From assembly GCF_002161215.1 (NCBI RefSeq), contig NZ_NFMB01000004.1, positions 372,001 through 436,000 on the forward strand: 64,000 nucleotides of DNA, read 5' to 3'. How positions within the stretch are numbered: position 1 is the first letter of the stretch; every line of letters starts with the position of its first letter. Source of the DNA: Flavonifractor sp. An10 (GTDB lineage: Bacteria > Bacillota > Clostridia > Oscillospirales > Oscillospiraceae). A program made the translations under genes and the position numbers. The notes under the pieces are model-generated. The model did no database searches, was not told the origin of the DNA, and saw nothing but the letters and a program-made list of their open reading frames with translations. Shown piece after piece: positions 40,172 to 48,994 of this stretch.

Positions 40172-40457
40172 TTTGGATTTTCCTCCTTCTAAAATTTGAG
40201 GCTTGGATTGCCATATTCCACCAATATCCGGTAAAATAGGGAAATCAGAGGCGTATGACGACCCTTACATGCGGTTTGAAGTGAGGAAATCCTGCGGTAT
40301 TCAGACAATTTTAGCTTGATTTGCAGCTTAAATGTTCCCATGGTAGACATTTGGTAGACATGAGGCGGCAAAAGAAAGGGCGCGCAGCGGGAAACCGCTG
40401 CACGCCAATGGATTACGGGATTGAATTGGTAGACATCTGGTAGACACGGACTCAAAA
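40076..40457. repeat. 380-bp direct repeat, copy 2, with TGGTAGACA boxes
   Basis: Counterpart of 33176-33557. TGGTAGACA pairs are at 40341/40352 and 40427/40438. The hairpin between them (40379-40406) has one arm change (CACGCC) and serves as terminator of the O-antigen-polymerase-like gene. That the same terminator block follows two unrelated upstream genes shows that the whole block was duplicated with the SLH gene. Confidence 0.8.
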
Positions 40458-40461
40458 CACA

Positions 40462-42003
40462 TTACGCAGTGTGCCGGGTACGCTCCAGGTGGGTCAGCTT
40501 GACGCAGGCGCCGATGACGCCGAAGAGGAACCAGTAGGTGAACATATTCCGGGGGTAGTACCAGGTATACTCGGCCACGCCGATGACCAGGATTCCGCAG
40601 AAAGCGGCAATGGCCGCAGCCAGCATACGCTTGACCCGGGGATCCAGCGCGGCACAGAATGCCTTTACGCCGGTTTTGAGCCGCCACAGCAGCAGGGCCA
40701 GATAGGCCAGCATCCCCAGGATGCCGGTCTCCCCCCACATCTGCAGGTAATTGTTGTGAGTGTGGACGGGATAGGTGCCGTCGAAGTTGGTGGGATAGGT
40801 CTCAAAGACCTTCTTCATCACGTCGGTGCCCAGGCCGACGCCGCGGAACCAGTAGTCCTCCATCAGGTTCCTGGTGGTGTCATAGATGCCGAACCGATAC
40901 TGGACAGAGCTGTCGTCACCGGCCCGGAAGATGGTCAGGATCCGGTTGTAGATGGTCTCCGGCAGGAAGGGGATGGCCGCCAGCCCCAGCACCAGGAACA
41001 CGGGCACCCAGCGCCAGTTCATCAGGGCCAGGAAAACCACCAGCGCGAAGGCCAGGCCGATCCAGCTGGCGCGGCCGAGGGTGGCGCCAATGGCCACCAG
41101 TCCCAGAGCCAGAGAGAGCAGGGACAGGAGCTTGCCCCGCCACCTGCAGTTGAGGAAGAGGGCCAGATTCAGGGGCAGCAACATCTCCAGCTGCTCGGCA
41201 AAGTTGTTGGGGTTGTCGAAGAAGGAGTACACCCGGCCCGGCATGCCCTGGTTGAGGGCCATGTCCTGCTGGGAGGCCACGATATCCACGCCGACATAGC
41301 TCTGGTAGCAGCCGTAGAGGGCGGCGACGGACAGGCCCACCACCGCCAGGGACACCATGAGCTGGAGCTGTTCATACTTATGCACCGAGCTGACCACCAG
41401 CAGGACAATTAGGAAGGCGGTCAGGTGGAAGGCAAAGAAGCGCAGGGACAGGTGGGTGGACAGGGAGCCCACCAGGGCAATGCAGAGGAAGGCCATATAG
41501 ATGGTGAAATAGGGCCCCTGGGCGTCCAGCTCCAGCTTGTGCCTGGAGCGGGAGGCGCTGCCCACCACAAACAGGCCGGTGAGGGCCACCGCCCCCATCA
41601 GGCCGTAGAGGTTGTTCCACCTCTCATGGGGGGCCATGAGCATGACCATCATGAACAGGCCCAGGAACAGGAAGGTACCGCCCCCCAGTGCACCCATCAG
41701 GCGGCAGAACAGGCTGCCGTCCCACACCCGCTTCCCCGCCCGGTAGGCGGCCTTGAAGACGGCGCAGGGGATGTTGATGATGGCGGTAAACAGGCGGCAG
41801 GCGATACTCCCCGGCCAGGCCCGGGGTATGCGCCCCTCCCGCCACACAAAGTTCCAGATGGCGCTGCCGTGGGCCTGGCGGACGGCCCAGTCCTGGAGCC
41901 GGTCGCAGGCCCGGCCCAGCACGCTGTTGGCCGCCGCGTTTTTCAGGCCCAGCCAGACAGCCAGGAAAAGGCGGACAAAGAGGCTGCTTTTGGTAATTGA
42001 CAT
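40462..42003 (-). CDS. O-antigen ligase/polymerase-like membrane protein (Wzy/WaaL family)
   Basis: 513-residue membrane protein with about 11-12 helices. The large periplasmic loop and flanks carry the family pattern: GRVYSFFDNPNNFAEQLEMLLPL, LGRASWIGLAFALVVFLAL, and RFGIYDTTRNLMEDYWFRGVGLGTDVMKK..VHTHNNYLQMWGETGILGMLAYLALL. Such proteins polymerise or ligate lipid-linked glycans outside the cell. ATG at 42003 has AAGGAG 11 bases upstream. It is the downstream partner of the GT4 gene, so both probably act on one surface polysaccharide or secondary wall polymer, possibly the ligand of the SLH proteins (inference). Confidence 0.85.
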   Translation of the reverse strand: MSITKSSLFVRLFLAVWLGLKNAAANSVLGRACDRLQDWAVRQAHGSAIWNFVWREGRIPRAWPGSIACRLFTAIINIPCAVFKAAYRAGKRVWDGSLFCRLMGALGGGTFLFLGLFMMVMLMAPHERWNNLYGLMGAVALTGLFVVGSASRSRHKLELDAQGPYFTIYMAFLCIALVGSLSTHLSLRFFAFHLTAFLIVLLVVSSVHKYEQLQLMVSLAVVGLSVAALYGCYQSYVGVDIVASQQDMALNQGMPGRVYSFFDNPNNFAEQLEMLLPLNLALFLNCRWRGKLLSLLSLALGLVAIGATLGRASWIGLAFALVVFLALMNWRWVPVFLVLGLAAIPFLPETIYNRILTIFRAGDDSSVQYRFGIYDTTRNLMEDYWFRGVGLGTDVMKKVFETYPTNFDGTYPVHTHNNYLQMWGETGILGMLAYLALLLWRLKTGVKAFCAALDPRVKRMLAAAIAAFCGILVIGVAEYTWYYPRNMFTYWFLFGVIGACVKLTHLERTRHTA

Positions 42004-42024
42004 AGGCAAAAATACTCCTTGGAA

Positions 42025-43128
42025 TCAGTCGTGGAGGGCTTTTTCATACACCCCATAGGTGGCCCGGCACATCTTATGGATTTCAAACTTGTCCTCGATG
42101 GTTTTGCGGGCGTTCTCCCGGCAGCGGGCCAGGAACTCCGGCTCCTCCAGGAAGCGCTTCATGGCAGAGGCCATGGAGTCCGGGTTGTCGTACTCCACCA
42201 GAAGGCCGCACCCGGCCTCGTCGTTGACGATGTCGGAGTTGCCCCCCATGTCGGTGGCGATCACCGGCAGGCCGGCGGCCATGGCCTCGATAATCAGGAA
42301 GGACAGGGCCTCGTGCTGGGAGGAGTTGACGTACAGATCGGAACCCTTGTACAGGTTCTTCATGTCCTTGCGGAAGCCGATGAATTTGACGCAGTCCTCC
42401 AGACCCAGCTCCGCCACCTGGGCCTTGGTGGGCTCCAGCAGGGGGCCGTCGCCTGCCAGCACCAGGGTGAAGGGCCTGCCCGTCCGCTCCGTCAGCCGCT
42501 TGACCGAGTCGATCAGGTACTTGTGGCCCTTGTCCTCGGCAAACCGGGAGGCGCACAGCATGACAAACCGGTCCTCGTCCAGGCCCAGCTCGGCCCGGAG
42601 GGTGGAGTCCGCCCGGCCTCCGGCCCAGGCGTCCAGATCCACCGCGTTGAAGATCACCTGGATCCGGTCGCCGCTCCAGCCGTTGGCGATGAGCTGCTCC
42701 TTCCCCTTGTTGCACACGGCGATCATCTGGTCCTGCCGCTTGTCCATCATCCGGTTGGACAGGCGGGTGATAAAGTCGTTGGCCAGCACGAAATGGTTGG
42801 TATACACCACCCGGATTTTTGGGTTGTATTTCTTGGACAGCAGGGCGGTGTAGTGCTCCCGCAGGTAGTGGCAGTGGATCAGGTCGATATCCCACTCCTT
42901 GCACAGGGCGGCCAGCTCCCTGGCGGCCTGCTTGTCGAACCGGCTGCGCATCTCCACCCGGCGGCAGGGCACCCCCATGGCCTCCAGCCGCTCCACCAGC
43001 AGGCCGCCCTCGTTGTAGGCGAAAAAGGGCTGCACCAGCCCGTCGGCGGAGAGATACTTCACCAGGGTCTCCACATACCGCTCCGTGCCCGCCTTGCCGG
43101 CGAAATTGAGCAGATAGAGCACCTTCAT
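42025..43128 (-). CDS. Glycosyltransferase, GT4 family
   Basis: 367-residue cytoplasmic retaining glycosyltransferase of GT-B fold. N-domain: MKVLYLLNFAGKAGTERYVETLVKYL and DLIHCHYLREHYTALL. C-domain: VMLCASRFAEDKGHKYLIDSVKRL, FTLVLAGDGPLLEPTKAQVAELGL, then the nucleotide-sugar motif NSSQHEALSFLIIEAMAAGLPVIATDMGG with E-x7-E. The donor is probably a nucleotide hexose; acceptor unknown. AAAGGGGG lies 11 bases before the ATG. It precedes the polymerase gene by 21 bases, an operon. Confidence 0.9.
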   Translation of the reverse strand: MKVLYLLNFAGKAGTERYVETLVKYLSADGLVQPFFAYNEGGLLVERLEAMGVPCRRVEMRSRFDKQAARELAALCKEWDIDLIHCHYLREHYTALLSKKYNPKIRVVYTNHFVLANDFITRLSNRMMDKRQDQMIAVCNKGKEQLIANGWSGDRIQVIFNAVDLDAWAGGRADSTLRAELGLDEDRFVMLCASRFAEDKGHKYLIDSVKRLTERTGRPFTLVLAGDGPLLEPTKAQVAELGLEDCVKFIGFRKDMKNLYKGSDLYVNSSQHEALSFLIIEAMAAGLPVIATDMGGNSDIVNDEAGCGLLVEYDNPDSMASAMKRFLEEPEFLARCRENARKTIEDKFEIHKMCRATYGVYEKALHD

Positions 43129-43154
43129 CACAGAAGGAACCCCCTTTACAAAGG

Positions 43155-43186
43155 GATAGGCGTGAGCCCATAAACTCACGCCTATC
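43155..43186 (-). terminator. Hairpin between XRE regulator and GT4 gene
   Basis: GATAGGCGTGAG (43155-43166) pairs with CTCACGCCTATC (43175-43186), with no T-run. Possible Rho-dependent end or attenuator. Confidence 0.5.
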
Positions 43187-43211
43187 ATTTTACTCGAATC
43201 CGCCTGGGAAA

Positions 43212-43886
43212 TCAACCCGCTTTTCTCCCCCAGCCGCAGAAGATCAGCCCGCCGCACAGCAGATGGATGAGGCCAGAGGTATGGATCTGCGACAGGGCCA
43301 GCCACAGGCCCATCAGGCGAGGCCACACGCCCAAGAGATGGGCAAACTGGGGTAAAACCAGCACCAGCAGGACCAGCAGGGCGGCGCCCCCCAGCCCTGT
43401 CCAGAACAGGACCCGGCGGATGGCCGGGCTGCGGGGGTGGAGATCCCGCCAGATGCAAATCAGCGCGCACACCGCTATGCCAAGGGTCAGATAGACGGCG
43501 GGACCCAGCACGAACATGAACGCCATATAGGCCGTCCCGTCATAGGCGAGCCTCATATAGTCGGCGACGGTCGGCCTCCCGATGAGATAGATAGCCAGCA
43601 GGACGCCCCACACCGCCCACAGCACGGCGGCGGTGACGATTCTCTTCCGCCGGTTTTCCGGGGCATTATTGGGCTGCTCCACCGGCCGCGGGCCGTAGAG
43701 CAGCTCGTCCACGCTCACCCCCATGGCCTCCGCCGCGGCCAAAAGCACCTCCAGCTCGGGCAGATTCTGGTTCCGCTCCCAGTTGCTCACCGCCTGCCGG
43801 GTCACGTGGAGCTTGTCGGCCAGCTCCTCCTGGGTCAGGCCCTTCTGCCGCCGCAGACGCTTCAGATTTCGGGCGATGTCGTGCAT
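43212..43886 (-). CDS. Membrane-anchored XRE-family regulator
   Basis: 224 residues. The N-terminal Cro/C1 helix-turn-helix (MHDIARNLKRLRRQKGLTQEELADKLHVTRQAVSNWERNQNLPELEVLLAAAEAMGVSVDELLYG) is followed by a linker and four hydrophobic helices (AAVLWAVWGVLLAIYLIG; AYMAFMFVLGPAVYLTLGIAVCALICIW; VLFWTGLGGAALLVLLVLVLP; GLIHLLCGGLIFCGW). Such regulators sense membrane or envelope state, but the signal is unknown. AGGGGAG precedes the ATG. It lies upstream of the glycan genes, separated by a hairpin. Confidence 0.85.
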   Translation of the reverse strand: MHDIARNLKRLRRQKGLTQEELADKLHVTRQAVSNWERNQNLPELEVLLAAAEAMGVSVDELLYGPRPVEQPNNAPENRRKRIVTAAVLWAVWGVLLAIYLIGRPTVADYMRLAYDGTAYMAFMFVLGPAVYLTLGIAVCALICIWRDLHPRSPAIRRVLFWTGLGGAALLVLLVLVLPQFAHLLGVWPRLMGLWLALSQIHTSGLIHLLCGGLIFCGWGRKAG

Positions 43887-44373
43887 AGACTCCCCTCCTC
43901 GCTGTCCCTATGGTAACAGAACCGGCCCGTTTTGTCACGCAAGCCCTCCTTGCATGGGTAATCCAGAGGGGCCCGGCCCCCGGGCGGCGCCTGCGCGGCG
44001 GGCGCCCCGCTTTTGATGGCAAAAGCGGGGGGAAAACCAGCAGGGGAGGGATTTCGATTTCCCTCCCCTGCACCCCTCCTTAAAACGACCAATCAGGGGG
44101 GACTCGGCCACGGGTTAAGGAAGATCTGATTTCTTTTTGGCTAAAACATACCACTGGCATGTTTCTTAACGCCAAAACCTATTGGATGTACCCCCCGAGC
44201 TGTCCTACAGGTAACATTCCGGCCGAGGGGGCTTACGTTGTAACGCCCCCTCGGCTCGGAGCGGGCGACCACAGGTCGCCCCTACGTAGGGCGCGGCATC
44301 CTTGACGCGCCGTTTGTCTCCGGCCGCTCTGTAGGGCGGGGGCTTGCCCCCGCCGTCCAATACGGAGGGCTAG
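43887..44373. repeat. 487-bp gap with three REP-like palindromes
   Basis: No gene is visible. It holds GCCGAGGGGGC (44222-44232) with GCCCCCTCGGC (44245-44255); GGGCGACC-ACAG-GTCGCCC at 44263-44285, followed by CTACG; and GTAGGGCGGGGGC with GCCCCCGCC at 44331-44354. The second and third carry the GTAGGG..C/CCCTAC ends also seen at 52.8 and 54.9 kb, so they look like one dispersed palindrome family. Confidence 0.6.
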
Positions 44374-44805
44374 TCACCTCTCCATGACAAAATTGGTCAG
44401 GCGCACGCCCCGGCGCTCCACCTGCTGCTCCCTCACCACGTGCCAGCCCCGCTTCTCAAAGAAGGGCCGGGCGGTGAGGGAGGCGTGGGTGAGCCGGGCG
44501 CCGGGCAGGGCGTCGCACAGGGCGGTGGCCACACCCCGGCCCTGCCAGTCCCGGTGGACATAGAGCCGATCCAGATAGCCGTCCTCTGCCAGATCGGCAA
44601 AGCCGATGATCATTCCGTTTTCCTCCGCCACCAGCGTCCGGTGGGCCAGCAGGGAGGCGTCCCAGGCGGCGGCGTCCAGCTCCGCCGGGGCCCAGACGTC
44701 CAGCTGCGACCGGGTGTAGTCCCGGGCGCAGACGGTGTGGACGGCATCGCGGAACAGGTTCAGAATATCGGGGAGATCCCCGCTTTGGTAGGCCCTCAGT
44801 TTCAT
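44374..44805 (-). CDS. GNAT-family N-acetyltransferase
   Basis: 143-residue acetyl-CoA-dependent acetyltransferase. The fold is complete: MKLRAYQSGDLPDILNLFRDAV, the core strand TLVAEENGMIIGFADL, and the acetyl-CoA loop DRLYVHRDWQGRGVATALCDAL (R/Q-x-x-G-x-G/A). The end has FFEKRGWHVVREQQVERRGVRLTNFVMER. The substrate is not predictable. It starts three bases after the P-type ATPase stop, so the two are co-transcribed. Confidence 0.88.
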   Translation of the reverse strand: MKLRAYQSGDLPDILNLFRDAVHTVCARDYTRSQLDVWAPAELDAAAWDASLLAHRTLVAEENGMIIGFADLAEDGYLDRLYVHRDWQGRGVATALCDALPGARLTHASLTARPFFEKRGWHVVREQQVERRGVRLTNFVMER

Positions 44806-44808
44806 GTC

Positions 44809-47256
44809 CTACCGCCTCCTGACCACCCGGCGGCCCAGGCGGCGGGTGCCGTTCCACAGGGTCTCGCCGGCATCGAAGAGGCCCAGCATGAACCGCATGA
44901 TGGCATAGGCGGCGAAAAGGAACACCAGCAGCACCAGGAAGGCCTCCAGGCTCAGCTGGCTCAGGCCGAAGCTCTCCCCGAACCAGAGGATGCACACCAG
45001 GCCGGAGCCCGCCATGGCCCCCCACAGCACCCGGCGCTTCCAGTCGAAGGGCTTGCACACCTCATAGAGCACCAAAATGCCGATGACCACCAGCAGGATG
45101 GCGGACATGGTGGACAGCTCGCTCTCGGCAAAGCCGAACACCAGGTAGAAGGCCTCCACCCCCAGCACTACGATCAGGTCGGTGAGTCCGCCGGGCAGGG
45201 CGGAGCGGAACACGTTGGCCAGGAACTTGCCCTTGACCAGGCTGTGGTTGGGCTCCAGCGCCAGGAAGAAGGAGGGCACGCCGATGGTGATGGCGCTGAG
45301 GAAGGACAGCTGCAGCGGCGTCACCGGGTAGGGGAAGGTGGCAAACAGGGAGATGACGGCCAGCAGGAAGGAGAAGATGTTCTTCACCAGGTAGAGGGCG
45401 GCGGCCCGCTGGATGTTGTTGATCACCCGCCGCCCCTCGGCCACCACCTTGGGCATGGCGGAGAAGTCGGAGTTGAGGAGCACCAGCTGGGCGGCGTGGC
45501 AGGCGGCGTCGGAGCCGGAGGCCATGGCGATGCCGCAGTCGGCGTCCTTCAGAGCCAGCACGTCGTTGACGCCGTCGCCGGTCATGGCCACGGTGTGGCC
45601 CTGCTTCTGGAGGGCCCGCACCAGCCTGCGCTTCTGGTTGGGGGTCACCCGGCCGAACACGGTGTACTCCCGCACCGCCCGGTCAAAGTCGGCGTCGCTC
45701 TGGAGGGTCGCCGCGTCCACGTACTTCTCCGCCCCGGGGATCTCGGCCTGCCGGGCCACCTCGGCCACAGTGACCGGGTTGTCACCGGAGATGACCTTGA
45801 CGGCCACCCCCTGCTCGGCAAAATAGCGGAAGGTCTTGGGGGCCGCCGGGCGGATGCGGTTGGACAGGGCTATCAGCGCCATGGGGGACACCCGCCGGGG
45901 ATCCAGCCCCTTCTGGTCGGGCACCCCGTCGTACTCCGCCGCCAGCAGCACCCGGTACCCCTTCTCCGACCAGGGATCCACCGCCTCCTTCAAGTCGGCG
46001 TAGCGATTGCCCATGATGAACTCGGGGGCGCCCACCACGAAGGAGCCGTGGCCGGGGAACACCGCGCCGCTCCACTTGGTGGCGGAGGTGAAGGGGATGG
46101 TCTGGGCCGCGTGCCACAGGGACTTGCCGTGGAACTTCTGCTGCATGGCCCGGGCGGTATCGTTGTCCGCCTCCATGGACTGGTAGAAGGCGTTGAGGGT
46201 CTCGGTAACCACAGTCTCGGCGTACTTCTCCTCGTCCAGGTACACCACCTCCCCCACCTCCATGTGGGGCTCGGTGATGGTGCCCGTCTTGTCCACGCAG
46301 AGCACGTCCACCCGGGCCAGGGTCTCGATGCAGTTCATGTCCTGGGCCAGCACCTTGCCCCGGGCCAGGCGGAGCATGCTCACCGCCAGGGCCACGCTGG
46401 TCAGCAGATACAGCCCCTCGGGGATCATGCCGATGAGGGCGGCCACCATGGAGATCACCGCCTCCTGGGCGGTGCGCTCCAGAAAGACGAACTCCTTGAC
46501 GAACAGGGCCACGCCGATGGGCACCAGCAGGATGCCGATGACCCGGATCAGCTTGTCAAGGGAGGACATCATCTCGCTCTTGCCCACGGTGACGTCCTTC
46601 TTGGCCTCGGTGGTCAGGCGGGCGGCGTAGGACTCCGCCCCCACCCGATCCAGACGGGCCCGGCACCGGCCGGACACCACGAAGGAGCCGGAGAGCAGCT
46701 CGTCGCCGGGGGCCTTGGTGATGGCGTCGGCCTCGCCGGTGATCAGGGCCTCGTTGACCTGGATCTGGCCGGAGAGGACGGTGGCGTCGGCGGGGATCTG
46801 GTCGCCGGAGGAGAGTTCCGCCACGTCGTCCCGCACCAGCTGGGCCGACGGCACGGAGATCAGGTTCCCCTCCCGCACCACGTTGGCCCGGGGGGCGGCC
46901 AGCAGGTTGAGCTTGTCGATGGTCTGCTTGGAGCGCAGCTGCTGGAAGATGCCGATGCCGGTGTTGGCCGCGGCGATGAGGAGGAAGAGCATGTCCTCAA
47001 AGGATCCCACCGCGATGAGCAGGGCCGCCAGCACCACAAAGATGAAGTTGAAGAAGGTGCACACGTTCTCCCGAACGATCTCCCCCACAGTCTTTGTGGG
47101 GGACTCCACCGGGTCGTTGGCCCAGCCGTGCTGCTGCCGCTCCTTCACCTGGTGGAGGCTGAGTCCCTGCTCCGGATCGGCGTTGACCCGGGGCACCTCC
47201 CGCCGGGGCTTTGGTGGCTCCGGCAGGGCCCGCTTGCGGGCGTGCTTTTGTTTCAT
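44809..47256 (-). CDS. Cation-transporting P-type ATPase
   Basis: 815-residue P-type ATPase. Motifs in order: actuator loop NEALITGEADAITK (TGEA), membrane helix 4 with ALIGMIPEGLYLLTSVALAVSM, phosphorylation site VLCVDKTGTIT with Asp322, nucleotide domain, and the hinge AMTGDGVNDVLALKDADCGIAMASGSDAACHAAQ, then C-terminal membrane helices. The PEGL motif and absence of N-terminal metal-binding Cys fit the CtpE/MgtA-like group that moves divalent cations (Ca2+ or Mg2+/Mn2+) rather than heavy metals; the exact ion is inference. Ribosome binding site GAGGCGGAAGC is modest. It is followed by the GNAT gene. Confidence 0.9.
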   Translation of the reverse strand: MKQKHARKRALPEPPKPRREVPRVNADPEQGLSLHQVKERQQHGWANDPVESPTKTVGEIVRENVCTFFNFIFVVLAALLIAVGSFEDMLFLLIAAANTGIGIFQQLRSKQTIDKLNLLAAPRANVVREGNLISVPSAQLVRDDVAELSSGDQIPADATVLSGQIQVNEALITGEADAITKAPGDELLSGSFVVSGRCRARLDRVGAESYAARLTTEAKKDVTVGKSEMMSSLDKLIRVIGILLVPIGVALFVKEFVFLERTAQEAVISMVAALIGMIPEGLYLLTSVALAVSMLRLARGKVLAQDMNCIETLARVDVLCVDKTGTITEPHMEVGEVVYLDEEKYAETVVTETLNAFYQSMEADNDTARAMQQKFHGKSLWHAAQTIPFTSATKWSGAVFPGHGSFVVGAPEFIMGNRYADLKEAVDPWSEKGYRVLLAAEYDGVPDQKGLDPRRVSPMALIALSNRIRPAAPKTFRYFAEQGVAVKVISGDNPVTVAEVARQAEIPGAEKYVDAATLQSDADFDRAVREYTVFGRVTPNQKRRLVRALQKQGHTVAMTGDGVNDVLALKDADCGIAMASGSDAACHAAQLVLLNSDFSAMPKVVAEGRRVINNIQRAAALYLVKNIFSFLLAVISLFATFPYPVTPLQLSFLSAITIGVPSFFLALEPNHSLVKGKFLANVFRSALPGGLTDLIVVLGVEAFYLVFGFAESELSTMSAILLVVIGILVLYEVCKPFDWKRRVLWGAMAGSGLVCILWFGESFGLSQLSLEAFLVLLVFLFAAYAIMRFMLGLFDAGETLWNGTRRLGRRVVRRR

Positions 47257-47340
47257 GCTTCCGCCTCTGATCCCTTGGAATTTGAAAAACAGCGCGGACG
47301 TGCCGCGCGAATAGACCGCCTCGCGGTTGATTCACTAGAC

Positions 47341-47369
47341 ATTATAGTAGATCCCCGCCGCCGGAACAA
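47341..47369 (-). promoter_or_regulatory. Promoter of P-type ATPase operon
   Basis: The minus strand has TTGTTC (47369-47364), a 17-base spacer and TATAAT (47346-47341), about 85 bases upstream of the ATG. Confidence 0.6.
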
Positions 47370-47475
47370 GCCCGGCCTCTCAGAATTTACCGATTCTTCA
47401 CACCCGATCCGGGCAGATTTCCGTTCTGTACCGCCCCTGCCCCGCACTATACTGGAGGGAAAGGAGGCGGAGCCT

Positions 47476-47751
47476 GTGGAGACCAGGCCGGAAAAGTCCC
47501 AGGCCCTCACCCGGCTGGCCCTGTGCGTCATCCTCGCCGTGGGGCTCTATGCCGGGGCGGGGAAGCTCCCCCAGCTGGAGCCCTGGAGGGGGTGGCTGGA
47601 GGGGCACAAGATCGAGGCCATTGCCGCGGCGGCGGCGGTGCTGTATGGGGTGTCCCTGCTCCTGTTTCCCCTGCCCAAGGAGGGGGAGGACGGAGTGGAG
47701 CCGGATGCCGGCCCCTGTGCCGGCTATGAACCAACGGAGGGCCCGCTCTGA
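47476..47751 (+). CDS. Small two-helix membrane protein, unknown
   Basis: 91 residues with two hydrophobic helices (LTRLALCVILAVGLYAGAG and AIAAAAAVLYGVSLLLFPL) and an acidic Cys-containing end (EGEDGVEPDAGPCAGYEPTEGPL). GTG at 47476 lies eight bases after AAAGGAGG, a convincing start that the larger antisense frame in this region does not have. It is divergent from the ATPase gene. No family is recognised. Confidence 0.6.
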   Translation: METRPEKSQALTRLALCVILAVGLYAGAGKLPQLEPWRGWLEGHKIEAIAAAAAVLYGVSLLLFPLPKEGEDGVEPDAGPCAGYEPTEGPL

Positions 47752-47764
47752 GCGGGCCCTCCGT
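47734..47764. terminator. Terminator of the small membrane protein gene
   Basis: ACGGAGGGCCCGCT (47734-47747) pairs with AGCGGGCCCTCCGT (47751-47764), overlapping the last codons of the gene. Confidence 0.65.
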
Positions 47765-47772
47765 CCTGCTTC

Positions 47773-47934
47773 GAAAAAGCGGCAAAGCCGCTTTTTCAAA
47801 AAGGATCGCACGGCGGGAGGGCCTCGATTTCTTGCGAAAAAGTCGGCCCTTCCGCCATGAGAAGTGTCATTTCCGAGGCGCATGTCCCCGGAAATGACAG
47901 ATTTGAACTTGATTCCGCCGCCTTCGGGCGGCGG
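47773..47934. repeat. Intergenic run of three hairpins before ROK kinase end
   Basis: Three separate palindromes: GAAAAAGCGGC/GCCGCTTTTTC (47773-47797), TGTCATTTCC/GGAAATGACA (47865-47899) and CCGCCGCC-TTCG-GGCGGCGG (47915-47934). The first has T/A runs on both sides and can end transcripts in both directions. No gene lies in 47752-47974. Confidence 0.55.
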
Positions 47935-47974
47935 AACTCTGCGAGGCCTTTCAGAAGACAGCTCCCCCTAGACC

Positions 47975-48919
47975 CTATCGGAACAGCGGCAGCAGGGCCG
48001 CGCCGATAATGCCCGCGTCGTTGCCCAGGGAGGCCCGCACCAGCCGGGTGCGGTGGAGGTTGTTGCGGGCATAGTCCTCCCGGTTGAGGATGTAGCGCAC
48101 CGGGGCCATGAGGGTCTCCCCCTGGGCGGAGGGCCCGCCGCCGATGCACACCACCTCGGGCTGGAAGAGGTTCACCAGGCTGGCGATGCCGCAGCCCAGG
48201 TAGTCCACGTACTCGTCAATGACCCTGCCGGCGGCGGCGTCGCCCTGGGCCGCGGCGTCGAAGGGGGTGCGGCCGTTGACCTCCTCCGGGCTCCCCGCCA
48301 GCTTCCACAGCAGGGAGTTGGGATCCTCCTCCATCACCTCCCGGGTGCGCTTGATGAGGGCGGTGGCGGAGCAGTAGGCCTCAAAGCAGCCCCGGCGGCC
48401 GCAGGTGCAGGGCCGCCCGCCGTGCTCGATGACCATGTGGCCCGCCTCCATGCCGGCGTAGTTGAAGCCGGTGTAGAGCTTGCCGTTCAGCACCGCGCCG
48501 CTGCCCACCCCGGTGCCCAGGGTGACCAGCACCAGGGACTGGCTGCCCTTGCCCGCCCCGGCGGCGTACTCCCCCAGGGCGGCGGCGTTGGCGTCGTTCT
48601 CCAGGTAGATCTCCTTGCCCAGCCGCCTGCTCATCATCTCCGCCAGCGGCACGTTCCGGAAATCCAGGTTAGACCAGAATTTTACCACACCGTTCTCCGG
48701 GTCGATGGCCCCGGGGGAGCCGATGCCCACCGACGCGATGTCGTCCATGGAAAGCCCGGCGGCCTCCACGGCGGCCCGGGAGGCCGCCGCCATCTGGTCG
48801 GCCACCGCCTCAACACCCCGGGGCGTGGGCAGGCTGACCTTGCCCAGGACAGCCCCTTCCTCGTCCACCACGGCTGCGGCCACGTTGGTGCCGCCCAAAT
48901 CGATACCCAAATATTTCAT
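47975..48919 (-). CDS. ROK-family glucokinase
   Basis: 314-residue sugar kinase. ATP-binding YLGIDLGGTNVAAAVVDEEG at the N-terminus, catalytic YLENDANAAALGEY, LVLVTLGTGVGSGAVLNGKLYTG, and the ROK zinc motif EAGHMVIEHGGRPCTCGRRGCFEAYCSATAL (C-x-C-G-x2-G-C-x-E) are all present. It converts glucose to glucose-6-phosphate with ATP; a related hexose cannot be excluded. GGAGGAGCGACT precedes the ATG. The promoter lies just upstream. Confidence 0.92.
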   Translation of the reverse strand: MKYLGIDLGGTNVAAAVVDEEGAVLGKVSLPTPRGVEAVADQMAAASRAAVEAAGLSMDDIASVGIGSPGAIDPENGVVKFWSNLDFRNVPLAEMMSRRLGKEIYLENDANAAALGEYAAGAGKGSQSLVLVTLGTGVGSGAVLNGKLYTGFNYAGMEAGHMVIEHGGRPCTCGRRGCFEAYCSATALIKRTREVMEEDPNSLLWKLAGSPEEVNGRTPFDAAAQGDAAAGRVIDEYVDYLGCGIASLVNLFQPEVVCIGGGPSAQGETLMAPVRYILNREDYARNNLHRTRLVRASLGNDAGIIGAALLPLFR

Positions 48920-48949
48920 AGTCGCTCCTCCTGCTCAAAACGTAGCCAC

Positions 48950-48978
48950 ATTATAATACAGGAGCGGCCCCGGCACAA
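48950..48978 (-). promoter_or_regulatory. Promoter of ROK glucokinase
   Basis: The minus strand has TTGTGC (48978-48973), 17 bases, TATAAT (48955-48950). Confidence 0.6.
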
Positions 48979-48994
48979 GAGGCAATGAGCCCGC

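Noticed and set aside
42025-43470. Longer start for the GT4 glycosyltransferase upstream of 43128
   Set aside because: The extension would overlap the regulator gene on the same strand and lacks homology; the GT4 fold begins at MKVLYLLN.
44440-47751. 1103-codon plus-strand frame over the P-type ATPase
   Set aside because: Shadow for most of its length; only the last 91 codons, from GTG 47476 with AAAGGAGG, are accepted as a gene.
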